From positions 2,379,501-2,443,500 of the forward strand of contig JADJQX010000001.1 in assembly GCA_016712525.1 (NCBI GenBank): a DNA stretch of 64,000 nt, read 5' to 3'. This DNA comes from Myxococcales bacterium. GTDB lineage: Bacteria > Myxococcota_A > Polyangia > Polyangiales > Polyangiaceae. Under the pieces are notes generated by a model. It searched no databases. It was not told the DNA's origin and was given only the letters and a program-made list of their open reading frames with translations. Positions 52,824 to 61,143 of the stretch are shown here, in pieces. The translations under genes were made by a program, and so were the position numbers. Every line of letters starts with the position of its first letter. Position 1 is the stretch's first letter.

Positions 52824-55247
52824 ATGAGCTTCTTGCAGCCCGGCACCGTCTTCGCGAAGGACTTCCGGATCGTCCGTCATCTGTCGTCGGGCGGGATGGG
52901 CTCGGTCTTCGTCGTCGAGCAGCTCTCGACCGGCAAGGAGCGCGCGCTCAAGGTCATGCACATGGAGCTCTCGGCCGACGCGGCCCACCGCGTGCGCTTC
53001 GAGAGCGAGGCGCGCATCTCGGCCTCGATCGAGAGCGACCACGTCGTCGAGGTGCTGGCGGCGGGCGTCGATCCCGAGACGAACATCCCTTGGCTCGTCA
53101 TGGAGCTCCTTCGTGGCGACACCCTCGAGGGGCACGTCGAAGCCCACGGGCCCATGAGCCGCGGCTCTCTCCGCGAGTGTGCGCGGCAGCTGAAACACGT
53201 CCTCGAGCAGGCCCACACGCTCGGCCTCGTGCACCGCGACCTGAAGCCCGAGAACCTCTTTTTGGCCGCTGCGCGCCGGCAAGACGTGCCCTTTACGCTC
53301 AAAATCCTCGATTTTGGCATCGCCAAGTGGGCGCAAGAAGCGAAGGGCACGCTCAAGAACTCGCAGATGCTCGGCTCGCCCTTGTGGATGGCCCCCGAGC
53401 AGCTCCGCCCCGGCGCCACGATCTCCCCTGCGACCGACGTGTGGGCCCTCGGGCTCATCGCCTATTTCCTCCTCACGGGCAGCCACTACTGGGCCACGGC
53501 CAACTCGTCCGACGCGAGCATCACCGGGCTCCTCATGGAGATCGTGAACGATCCCATGCCTCCACCGAGCGAGAGGGCGAAGGCGTACGCGCCGTCCGCG
53601 TCGCTCCCGGAGGGCTTCGATGCGTGGTTCGCGGCGACCACGAACCGTGCGCCGGAGGGTCGGTTCGAGCAGGCGGGGCCGTGCCTCGACGGGCTCATCG
53701 CGCTGCTCGGGGAGCCGAGCGTCTCCGCGGTCCCGCTCCCGTCCATCGGCCCGCGCCCCTCGTCGGCCGCGCTCGATCGCGAAGGGCTCTCCGACTCGAA
53801 CGATCCCGAGATGCTCCTCCGGCTCGCGCGCGTCTACGAGCTCCGCGACACCGACCAGCCACGCGCGGTCGAGGCGTACCGCAAGGTGCTCGAGCTCACC
53901 GCGTCGGACGACGCCCGCGACGCGCTCGTCACCTTGCTCGAGCGCATGGGGAGGTACGCGGACCTCGCCGACGTGCTCACGCAAGAGGCGGAGCGGGCAG
54001 GCCCAGGCGCTCGTGCGGCGCGGCTATGGCGCAAGGTCGCCGCGGCCAAGCTCGAGCACCTTGGCGACGAGCCCGGCCACATCGAGGCCTTGCGGCAGGC
54101 GTTCTCTGCCGAGCCCAAGGACGGTGAGGTCGCCGAGGGGCTCGTCGACGCGCTCGTCGCGGCTCGAGGTCTCGACGAAGCCGAGGCCGTGGTCGCCGCC
54201 GCACGCGAGGCGGGGCTCGGGGCCACGTTGGTCGAGCGGCTCGCGGGCCAGGTCGCCGAGGCGCGCGGAGACCTCGTGGGCGCCGAAGCCGCCTACGCAC
54301 GAGCGCTCGAGGGCAACGCGCGTCAAGACATCTCCTTGCTCGTGAAGTCGGCGCGCGCCGCGGCCCTCTCGGGATCCGCCCCGCGCGACGTGCTCCGCGA
54401 TCGTTGGGCTCGTGTCCTCGCCGTCGATATCGAGCACACGGAGGCGTGGGAGGGGATCCTCGCGATCGTCGCCGACGATCCGTTCGAGTCCATGGCCGTC
54501 GGAGACGCGGCGCGCACGCTCCTTGGTGATCGAGCTCCTGCGGCCGCGCTCGATGCCGCATCCCTCGCGTCGGCCAAGGTCCCCTCCATGGAGATCGGGC
54601 GCGAGCTCCTCGAGCAGCTCGCCGAAGCGCCGCTCGTGCTCCCCGATGGGCTCGCTTCGCAGTTGGCCGAGGTCACGGCGGCGGCTCCGCTCGCGTCGTT
54701 CGGGCTCGGCCTGAAAGAGCTCGTCGATCCGATGACGAGCTCCCGCGCCCTCCTGTCGCGCGCGATGCCGATTTACAAGCAGCTCTCGTCGGCCGGGGCC
54801 GCGCTCGACCTCCCGTCGACGCGCAAGGTCTACTTCCGCGAAGGCGGTTCGGCCGGGCTCACGCGCCTCCACTCCGATCCTCCGGCCGTGGTCATCGGGG
54901 CCGACATCGAGAGCTTCACGCCCGAAGAGGTGGTGTTCGCCGCGTTCGAGTTCTCCGCGCGCATGCGCCCCGAGCTCGACGCCCACTTCGTTCTCGGGCA
55001 GCTCCCGGGCCAGGTCGAGCTTGGTTCGGGCGCGTCGGAGTACCTCGAGGGGGTCGAGCGGGCTGCGGCCAAGGTGGGCCTGCTCGCGTCGGGGCGTCTC
55101 TCGGCGTCGAAGCGCCCGCTCGCGTCGCGGTCGACCGTCCACCCCGACGCGCACCTCACGCCTCCCGCGCTGCTCCGAGAGCTCGGCCTCTTCGTCGCTT
55201 CAGGTGCCTTCGCTCGTGCGCGCAAGGCCGCGGTCGACGCCGCCTGA
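52824..55247 (+). CDS. Ser/Thr protein kinase with C-terminal helical repeats
   Basis: 807 residues. The Hanks-type kinase domain (about 10-280) is complete: Gly loop SSGGMGSVFV, Lys43 in ALKVM, catalytic HRDLKPEN (137-144), DFG at 163-165 and activation-segment SPLWMAPEQ. The remaining ~500 residues are TPR-like and helical (LARVYELRDTDQPRAVEAY, LWRKVAAAKLEHLGDEPGH). No membrane segment, so cytosolic, unlike most PknB receptors. Divergent from the barrel-like gene and 187 nt upstream of the GRAS operon, which it may regulate by phosphorylation (inference). Confidence 0.95.
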   Translation: MSFLQPGTVFAKDFRIVRHLSSGGMGSVFVVEQLSTGKERALKVMHMELSADAAHRVRFESEARISASIESDHVVEVLAAGVDPETNIPWLVMELLRGDTLEGHVEAHGPMSRGSLRECARQLKHVLEQAHTLGLVHRDLKPENLFLAAARRQDVPFTLKILDFGIAKWAQEAKGTLKNSQMLGSPLWMAPEQLRPGATISPATDVWALGLIAYFLLTGSHYWATANSSDASITGLLMEIVNDPMPPPSERAKAYAPSASLPEGFDAWFAATTNRAPEGRFEQAGPCLDGLIALLGEPSVSAVPLPSIGPRPSSAALDREGLSDSNDPEMLLRLARVYELRDTDQPRAVEAYRKVLELTASDDARDALVTLLERMGRYADLADVLTQEAERAGPGARAARLWRKVAAAKLEHLGDEPGHIEALRQAFSAEPKDGEVAEGLVDALVAARGLDEAEAVVAAAREAGLGATLVERLAGQVAEARGDLVGAEAAYARALEGNARQDISLLVKSARAAALSGSAPRDVLRDRWARVLAVDIEHTEAWEGILAIVADDPFESMAVGDAARTLLGDRAPAAALDAASLASAKVPSMEIGRELLEQLAEAPLVLPDGLASQLAEVTAAAPLASFGLGLKELVDPMTSSRALLSRAMPIYKQLSSAGAALDLPSTRKVYFREGGSAGLTRLHSDPPAVVIGADIESFTPEEVVFAAFEFSARMRPELDAHFVLGQLPGQVELGSGASEYLEGVERAAAKVGLLASGRLSASKRPLASRSTVHPDAHLTPPALLRELGLFVASGAFARARKAAVDAA

Positions 55248-55266
55248 ACGCCCGAAGGGTACGACA

Positions 55267-55282
55267 CCACCCCCGGGGGTGG
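55267..55282. promoter_or_regulatory. Palindrome between kinase and GRAS operon
   Basis: Perfect 16-bp palindrome CCACCCCCGGGGGTGG without a loop. It lies 20 nt after the kinase stop and 151 nt before the GRAS start. It may be a protein-binding site or part of a terminator; no T-tract follows. Confidence 0.45.
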
Positions 55283-55433
55283 GACGGTAAGGACCATAGA
55301 TCCGCGAAACGATGCGATTTTTCCGCGTGCCGCGTGAGCATCTCGGATATCTTGAGAGCCTCGTGACTGGCGCCCGCTTCGAGGCTCCGTGCACGAGCAT
55401 CGTCCCTGCCATGACTTTCGCTGGAGCTCCCCG

Positions 55434-56555
55434 ATGATATTCGAGCCGGTCTACGAGGGTCTTCGCGACGCCTGCCGAGCCTTCGACATGCGCCGCGAGC
55501 GCATCGCCAAGAGCGCCATCGAGCGGTGGCTCGAGCCGCAGGTCGGCCCCGCCCTCTCGAGCGACAAGCTCATCTCGCACATCATCGCCGACGCCATGCT
55601 TCGCCGTATGGACCGGAGGCTCGTCGAGGCGAAGAACATCTACCTCGAGTCGTTCGACATCTCGCAGATCGAGCTCTTCTACGCGATGACCAAGGGCTAC
55701 CCCCAGGTGCCCAAGGCGCACGACATCGCGAACCAGTACCTCTCGCACGAGCTCCGGAGCCACACCTCGGCGACGTTCGTCGAGATCGGCATCGGCCGCG
55801 GCGTGCAGGTGAAAGGGGTCGTCGACCGCCTCGCCGCCGACCCGGGGAAGCTTCGCGAGCTCACGGTGCTCGCCATCGATCCCGACCCGGAGAACCTGCG
55901 CGCGTCGAGGGCGCTCCTCGAGGGGACGAAGGGAGCGCTCCCGTTCTCGCTCACGGTGCTCGAAAAAGAGGGGTTCTTGGAGCGCTTCACGCCCGCGACC
56001 TTCGAGGATCTCGCGCGCACCGCCGGCCCGAACGTGGTGATGAACTCCGCGTACACGATCCACCACACGGCCCACCCGGTGGGGAACTCCGACGTGCGTA
56101 CGCGCCTCTTCCGCGCGCTCCGCGAGGCCTTCGCGCCGAAGCTCTTCACGCTCGTCGAGCCGAACGCGAACCACGACACCGAGCAGCTCGGGCCGCGCCT
56201 CGCCGCGTGTTTCGAGCACTTCGGCACGGTGTTCGATCTCATCGACCGCTCGCAGCTCCCGGACGTCGAGAAGTTCGTCATCAAGGAGAAGTTCTTCGGC
56301 CGCGAGATCCGCGACATCTTCGGCACGAGCGACGCCTTCCGGTGCGAGCGCCACGAGACGCTCGAGAGCTGGCTCCTCCGCCTCACGAAGGCCGGCTGGG
56401 AGCCCTACGAGGCGCTCGGGACGATCGACGTCACGCTGCCCACCTACTGCTCCGCCGCGCTCGACGACGGCATGGTGAGGCTCGGGTACCGCGGTCTTCC
56501 GCTGCTCTCCGTCTTCGCGTACAGGTCAGGGAACACCCCCTCGAGGCACTCATGA
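55434..56555 (+). CDS. Bacterial GRAS-domain (Rossmann methyltransferase-like) protein
   Basis: 373 residues; GGAG about 7 nt before the ATG. The N-terminal ~105 residues are helical. The Rossmann core begins at about 112 with a GRAS/methyltransferase nucleotide loop FVEIGIGRG (115-123), then LTVLAIDPDPE. The diagnostic GRAS C-terminal motifs are clear: LFTLVEPNANHDT (238-249; plant TVVEQE-like), GREIRDIFG (289-297) and RCERHETLESWLLRLTKAGW (303-322, equivalent to the plant RVERHE..W..R region with SAW-type end). GRAS proteins are best known as plant transcriptional regulators; bacterial relatives are thought to bind or methylate small molecules. First gene of five coupled genes, stop overlapping the next start by ATGA. 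Confidence 0.85.
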   Translation: MIFEPVYEGLRDACRAFDMRRERIAKSAIERWLEPQVGPALSSDKLISHIIADAMLRRMDRRLVEAKNIYLESFDISQIELFYAMTKGYPQVPKAHDIANQYLSHELRSHTSATFVEIGIGRGVQVKGVVDRLAADPGKLRELTVLAIDPDPENLRASRALLEGTKGALPFSLTVLEKEGFLERFTPATFEDLARTAGPNVVMNSAYTIHHTAHPVGNSDVRTRLFRALREAFAPKLFTLVEPNANHDTEQLGPRLAACFEHFGTVFDLIDRSQLPDVEKFVIKEKFFGREIRDIFGTSDAFRCERHETLESWLLRLTKAGWEPYEALGTIDVTLPTYCSAALDDGMVRLGYRGLPLLSVFAYRSGNTPSRHS

Positions 56556-57091
56556 ACGACGGTCTCTCCGACGAAATGCAGGTCCATGGCGCGCTCATGG
56601 TGGGGTTCGCCCAGGCGTGCGTGAACCTCAACATCGTGGCGGGCCAAGAGGCGACACGCTTCATCGGTGGCCTCCAAATCAACGACTGGTACCCCCTCTC
56701 CGAGTGGGAGAAGCTCCAGAAGCTCGTGATTCGCTCGTATGCCAACGTGGACCCGATCATGGTCAAGGTCGGCATCGCGATGATGCACGGCTGGTACCAC
56801 TTCGGGCCCGGCAAGAGCGCGGTGAAGAAGGGCGTCTCGTTCTTGCACTACCAAACGGGGTCCGGAGGCTTCGCGAGCGTCGTACGAGGGCCGGAGAGCG
56901 TCGTGGGCTCGTTCGAGCTCGAACAGTTCGACAAGACGCGAGGCCTCGCGGTCGTCCACTCGACGACCCCGTTCGATCGGAAAATGGAGTGCGGCGTGCT
57001 CATCGGAGGGATGACGGCCCCGGGCGACGTCGACTACGTGGACGTGACGAATACCGACGATCCCGACCGACTGATCGTGGAGTTCCACTGA
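56552..57091 (+). CDS. Small sensor-like protein in the GRAS operon
   Basis: 179 residues, coupled by ATGA to the GRAS gene and by TGATG to the SpoIIE gene. I do not recognise it with certainty. The helical N-terminal half (GFAQACVNLNIVAGQEATRF, WYPLSEWEKLQKLVIRSYAN) and beta-rich C-terminal half (GSFELEQFDKTRGLAVVHST) recall HNOB/V4R-like sensory folds and the myxobacterial TIGR02265-type proteins. A ligand-binding input for the phosphatase or GRAS partner is a reasonable idea but not shown. Confidence 0.6.
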   Translation: MNDGLSDEMQVHGALMVGFAQACVNLNIVAGQEATRFIGGLQINDWYPLSEWEKLQKLVIRSYANVDPIMVKVGIAMMHGWYHFGPGKSAVKKGVSFLHYQTGSGGFASVVRGPESVVGSFELEQFDKTRGLAVVHSTTPFDRKMECGVLIGGMTAPGDVDYVDVTNTDDPDRLIVEFH

Positions 57092-58029
57092 TGAATGCTC
57101 CGATTACCCTCGAGGACGTCCTCGCCGGGAACGACACGCAGCTCCTCGCCCAGCTCTCCGAGAAGGAGCTCCTGCGGCTCTACTGGAAGTTTCGCGGCCT
57201 CGCGAAGACCCTCGAGCGCGACACGGCCTTCTGGAGCTCCACGAACGACAACCTCAAGGTCGCCTACGAGCGGCTCGACGAGAAGGAGCGCGAGCTCGCC
57301 GCGGCCTACCACATCATCCGCGAGGACCTCGAGGTGGCCTCGAGCGTGCAAAAGGCGCTCTTGCCCCGCATGTTCGCCACGATGGCGAGCGAGCTCGAGC
57401 TCTCGGTCTATCACAAGCAGCTCTCCGAGGTCGGCGGCGACTACTTCGACTATTTCCGCACGGCGTCCGACAGGTACGCGATCGGCCTCTTCGACATCTC
57501 GGGCCATGGTGTGAGCTCGGCGCTCGTCATGGCGTACCTCAAGGCCCAGTTCATGACGATCATGGAGCGCCTCGAGGACCCGGCGGAGATCGTCGAGTGG
57601 GTCAACAAGGCTTCGTTCGAGTTCCTGCGCGAGGTCCGCAAGTACGCGACGGTGAACTTCACGACCTTCGCCGAGGACAAGCTCACGTACGTGTGCGGCG
57701 GTGGGTATGGCCTGCTCCTCGCCAAGAACGGCGAAGAGTACGTGTTCGAGAAGAAGAACCACTTCTTGGGCTTGCGCCAGAAGCCCTACATCGAGCGCGA
57801 GCTGCCGTTCGGTGTGGGCGACATCTTGGTGCTCTACACGGACGGCATGGTCGAGGCCCAGAGCGCCGAGGGCGCCGACTATTCGGTCGCGCGCCTCAAC
57901 GGGCTCATCCGCAAGAACCGCGATCTGTCGACCGACGACATCGTTCGCATCTGCGTCGAAGATTACCAATCGTTCCGAGTTCAAGACTCCGACGACATCA
58001 CGCTCATCGTGATGAGGAAGACGGCATGA
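57091..58029 (+). CDS. PP2C-type SpoIIE/RsbU phosphatase
   Basis: 312 residues. A coiled N-terminal linker (about 25-95: NLKVAYERLDEKERELAAAY) leads into the SpoIIE phosphatase: VGGDYFDYF, GLFDISGHGVSSALVMAYL and the C-terminal VLYTDGMVEAQ and DDITLIVMR, giving the metal-binding Asp residues. It should dephosphorylate a STAS antagonist. Lies third in the GRAS operon. Confidence 0.95.
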   Translation: MNAPITLEDVLAGNDTQLLAQLSEKELLRLYWKFRGLAKTLERDTAFWSSTNDNLKVAYERLDEKERELAAAYHIIREDLEVASSVQKALLPRMFATMASELELSVYHKQLSEVGGDYFDYFRTASDRYAIGLFDISGHGVSSALVMAYLKAQFMTIMERLEDPAEIVEWVNKASFEFLREVRKYATVNFTTFAEDKLTYVCGGGYGLLLAKNGEEYVFEKKNHFLGLRQKPYIERELPFGVGDILVLYTDGMVEAQSAEGADYSVARLNGLIRKNRDLSTDDIVRICVEDYQSFRVQDSDDITLIVMRKTA

Positions 58030-58559
58030 GCCAAGAGCCCACACCCGTGAACGAGCTCGACGAAGCTCGGCTCATGCAGACACGAACCCGGTACCGCATG
58101 TCGCTCGGCCCGCTCGAGCACGTGAGCGGAGACCTCGGCGGCTTGCTCGGCGAGCAGGTCATGCAGATCTTGGGCATGTTCTACCCGCGTAACTTCGCCA
58201 AGAAGGCCAACGTGGTGGTGACCGAGCTCGTGACCAACGTGTTCGAGAACGTCTTCGACCCGAAGTCGACCTTCGACCTCGAGATCGACGCGGGCCCGAG
58301 CGGGCTCGTCATCGCGGTGAAGAACCGCGTGAGCCCCGAGCAGTACGAGAAGGTGAAGAGCCGCATCGACACCATCCGGACCACCCCGGATCTCCGCGCG
58401 CTGCTCGCCAGCACCATTCGAGAGCGCCGCGCGGAGCGGCTGAAAGGAGGGCTTGGCCTGATGCGCCTCGCCCAAGAGAACAAGTTCGACCTCGCCATCG
58501 CCTACGAAGACGGAGCCATGACCGTGACCGCGACGTACACGACGGGGGTAGAAGCATGA
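58026..58559 (+). CDS. RsbW-like histidine-kinase-fold anti-sigma / switch kinase
   Basis: 177 residues, ATGA overlaps at both ends. HATPase fold: N-box VVTELVTNVFENVFD, a G-box GGLGLMRLAQENKF, and a long helical insert. It resembles RsbW/SpoIIAB, which phosphorylate a STAS protein and bind a sigma factor. No sigma gene is adjacent, so its output may be a different partner. Confidence 0.85.
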   Translation: MSQEPTPVNELDEARLMQTRTRYRMSLGPLEHVSGDLGGLLGEQVMQILGMFYPRNFAKKANVVVTELVTNVFENVFDPKSTFDLEIDAGPSGLVIAVKNRVSPEQYEKVKSRIDTIRTTPDLRALLASTIRERRAERLKGGLGLMRLAQENKFDLAIAYEDGAMTVTATYTTGVEA

Positions 58560-58963
58560 AGATCATCACCTTCGGCGAGATCGTCGACGCTGGGCAGAGC
58601 GTCTTCCACTCGGTGCTGTCGGTCGATGGCCGCTCCCTCAAACACCGGTTCGAGGGCGTCATTCGTGTCGACAACCCGTACCGCTCCCTCAAAGACCACA
58701 TCGACGAAATCCCCAAGAAGGTCGAAGGTTTGGCGATCGACGAGGTGCTGATCGATTTCGCCGAGCTCCGGTTCTGCAACTCGAACGGGTTCTACGTCAT
58801 CATGGACATCGTCGAGGCCATCTACACGAGCGCCTCCGACGCGAAGGTCACCGTGCGGCGCCTCGACGACGACGACTGGCAGCGAGAGACCTTGCCGATT
58901 TTGCTCAACGTCGACGACGAGTCGATCGGTCGCCGCACGAGCTTCACGAACGTGCGCGAGTAG
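58556..58963 (+). CDS. STAS-like anti-anti-sigma protein
   Basis: 135 residues. The core strand-helix IDEVLIDFAELRFCNSNGFYVIMDIVEAI matches a STAS fold (shown here in parts: DEVLIDFAEL, CNSNGFYVIMD); the NSNG segment sits where DSSG with the phosphorylated Ser is usual, so Ser in CNSNG (residue ~76) is the candidate site. Last gene of the five-gene operon, and likely switch partner of the RsbW-like kinase and SpoIIE phosphatase. Confidence 0.8.
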   Translation: MKIITFGEIVDAGQSVFHSVLSVDGRSLKHRFEGVIRVDNPYRSLKDHIDEIPKKVEGLAIDEVLIDFAELRFCNSNGFYVIMDIVEAIYTSASDAKVTVRRLDDDDWQRETLPILLNVDDESIGRRTSFTNVRE

Positions 58964-59058
58964 CGGTCGAGCGGACCGTAAAGCTTCGTGAACGCACGTT
59001 GCTCGCGGGCAGCCGCGGAGCTACCGATACGGGCTCACTCAGGCCGAGGGAGCTCGTC

Positions 59059-59739
59059 ATGAAGGTCGTGTTGTTCGGGGCGACGGGGATGGTCGGCCAA
59101 GGTGTCTTGCGCGAGTGTCTGCTCGCGCAAGACGTCTCCGAGGTGTGCGTCGTGGGCCGCACGAAGCTGCCGGCTCGGGGGCCCTCCGAGCCTCCGCGCG
59201 ACAAGGTCCGAGAGGTCACGGTCGACGACGTCGGCGAGCTCGGCGCCGTGGCGGGGGAGCTCGCCGGGGCCGACGCCATCTTCTTTTGTGCCGGGGCCTC
59301 GTCGGCGGGCATGACGGAGGAGGCGTACACCCGCGTCACGTACGACCTCACCTTGCGCGCGGCGAAGGCCCTCTTGCCCGCCTCTCCGGGCGCGACCTTC
59401 GTCTACGTGTCGGGGGCCGGGACCGACGCGTCCGAGCGGGGGCGAACGATGTGGGCACGTGTGAAAGGGCGCACCGAGAACGCTCTCCTTTCGCTCGGGT
59501 ACGCGCGTGCGTTCATGTTCCGGCCGGGCCTCATCCAGCCGCTCGACGGGATTCGCGCGAAGACGCCCCTCTACCGCGCGGCCTACGTCGTCCTCGCGCC
59601 CGTCGTGCCGGTGATGCGGTGGCTCGCACCCGGCCTCGTGACGACGACCCGCTCGGTCGGTCGCGCCATGCTCGAGGTCGCACGGAAGGGCGCCGACAAG
59701 GCCGTGCTCGAGAGCGCGGACATCGCCGCCATCGGGTGA
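59059..59739 (+). CDS. NAD(P)-binding SDR-type epimerase-like protein
   Basis: 226 residues, GAGGGAG before the ATG. Rossmann N-terminus VVLFGATGMVGQGVLRECL, then FVYVSGAGTDASERGRTMWARVKG in which Ser/Tyr active-site positions are partly replaced (no YxxxK), and MFRPGLIQPL. Atypical short-chain or NmrA-like group. Likely own promoter, about 95 nt after the STAS gene. Confidence 0.85.
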   Translation: MKVVLFGATGMVGQGVLRECLLAQDVSEVCVVGRTKLPARGPSEPPRDKVREVTVDDVGELGAVAGELAGADAIFFCAGASSAGMTEEAYTRVTYDLTLRAAKALLPASPGATFVYVSGAGTDASERGRTMWARVKGRTENALLSLGYARAFMFRPGLIQPLDGIRAKTPLYRAAYVVLAPVVPVMRWLAPGLVTTTRSVGRAMLEVARKGADKAVLESADIAAIG

Positions 59740-59863
59740 GCGCACGAGCGCCGTTTCGGTCCTCGCGGGAGACCGATTCGTTCCTCCGCCCCTCCCCGGT
59801 GGCTCGCGGGAGCCAAGGAAAACGAGGGGATTCGCTCGGCACACATGCTGCTCTCGCGCCGGC

Positions 59864-60469
59864 GTGGACCTCCCTGACCGCTCGTCGTCCGTACCACCGG
59901 TGCTCGTCCGAGCGCCCTCGTGGGAGGACGACACGAGCCCGACCGAGGTCTTCGTCCGGCCCGACTCTCTCGCCCCCGTCGCGCCCGCGTATCCTCGCGA
60001 GGGACCGTCGCACGTCGTGCGGACGGGCCATCTCGGTCGTGGGCTCACCCTCGCGGCGCTCGTGCTCGTCGGCTTCGTGTCGGGGCACGGCGTCGTGAGC
60101 TCATGGCGGCACGCGAGAGGTACGGCCGCCACGCCGCTGCCGCTCGCCGCTGCGGTCGCCACCGTGGATCGTCCACGCACCGACATGTCGGTCTCGCCCG
60201 GTGTCGCGCCTGTTCCGCGCGTCGATGGGCGCCCCGTGCCCGCCTCGTCGATCGCGCCGACCGCCGTGGCGAGGCCTTCGCCCGTCCCGCCACCGAGCTC
60301 TCCCGCGGTGGTGCCCGCTCGTCCGCTGCGAGGTGCCGTTCCGGCCGTGAAGCAAGGACGAAGAACCAAGGTCGACGTGCGCTCGGCCGAGCCTCCGCGT
60401 TCGTCGGGCGACGAGTCGAGGTCGCGTGCGATCGCTACGGCGAGGTCGGCGTTGGACGGCGCGTTGTGA
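59864..60469 (+). CDS. Membrane protein with Pro-rich tail (uncertain)
   Basis: 201 residues from a GTG. One membrane segment (LTLAALVLVGFVSG) separates a short polar N-terminus from a Pro/Ala/Val-rich tail. Low-complexity composition makes false prediction possible. No family recognised. Confidence 0.45.
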   Translation: MDLPDRSSSVPPVLVRAPSWEDDTSPTEVFVRPDSLAPVAPAYPREGPSHVVRTGHLGRGLTLAALVLVGFVSGHGVVSSWRHARGTAATPLPLAAAVATVDRPRTDMSVSPGVAPVPRVDGRPVPASSIAPTAVARPSPVPPPSSPAVVPARPLRGAVPAVKQGRRTKVDVRSAEPPRSSGDESRSRAIATARSALDGAL

Positions 60470-60525
60470 GCTCGCGCCCGTCGCTCCCTCACGCGTCGTC
60501 GAAATGTCGATCCTTGGACGGCTCT

Positions 60526-61080
60526 TCACTCCACGAGCACTTCGAGGAGCTCGACGTCGAAGACGAGGGTCGCCTTCGGGGGAATGTTCCCGTGCCCGTC
60601 GCGGCCGTAGGCGAGGGCGTAGGGGATCACGAGCTTGCGCTTTTCGCCCTCTTTCATGCCGAGCATCGCCTCGGTCCAGCCGGGCACGACCTGGCTCAGG
60701 CGAAAGTCGAACGGCTTGCCGCGGTCGACGGAGCTGTCGAACTTGGTGCCGTCGAGGAGCCATCCCGTGTAGTGTGCACGTACCGACGAGAGGCGGCTCT
60801 TCGGCTGTTTCCCAGCTCCCGGCCGCAAGACCACGTACTTGAGGCACGAGGGCGTCGTGACCCACTCTCCGGTCACGGGCTCGCCCGCGAGCTTCGTGAG
60901 GTCGGGCGTGTTCGGGCAGTCGGGCGGCGGGGGCGGGGGCGTCGGCGCTTCGGGGGTGAGCGCGGCCCCGTCGGATCCGTGGCGTTCGGCCGCCCGCGGG
61001 GCTGCCAGGGGCTTCGGCTCACACGCCGTGACGGAGAGGCACACGAGAGACACGAACGGGATCGAAGCGCGCAGCGACAT
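60526..61080 (-). CDS. FKBP-type PPIase lipoprotein
   Basis: 184 residues from ATG 61080. Lipoprotein signal (PFVSLVCLSVTAC) and a Pro-rich linker. FKBP domain at about 95-184: AHYTGWLLDGTKFDSS, GKPFDFRLSQVVPGWTEAM, KLVIPYALAYG, GNIPPKATLVFDVELLE, with the aromatic residues that form the active pocket. Anchored outside the inner membrane, likely assists protein folding. Confidence 0.93.
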   Translation of the reverse strand: MSLRASIPFVSLVCLSVTACEPKPLAAPRAAERHGSDGAALTPEAPTPPPPPPDCPNTPDLTKLAGEPVTGEWVTTPSCLKYVVLRPGAGKQPKSRLSSVRAHYTGWLLDGTKFDSSVDRGKPFDFRLSQVVPGWTEAMLGMKEGEKRKLVIPYALAYGRDGHGNIPPKATLVFDVELLEVLVE

Positions 61081-61143
61081 GCTCCCTTGGTAGCCGAGCC
61101 GAGGTCGCGTGGGCAAGGTCACCCGCGCCGGCGTGCCGTGGGA

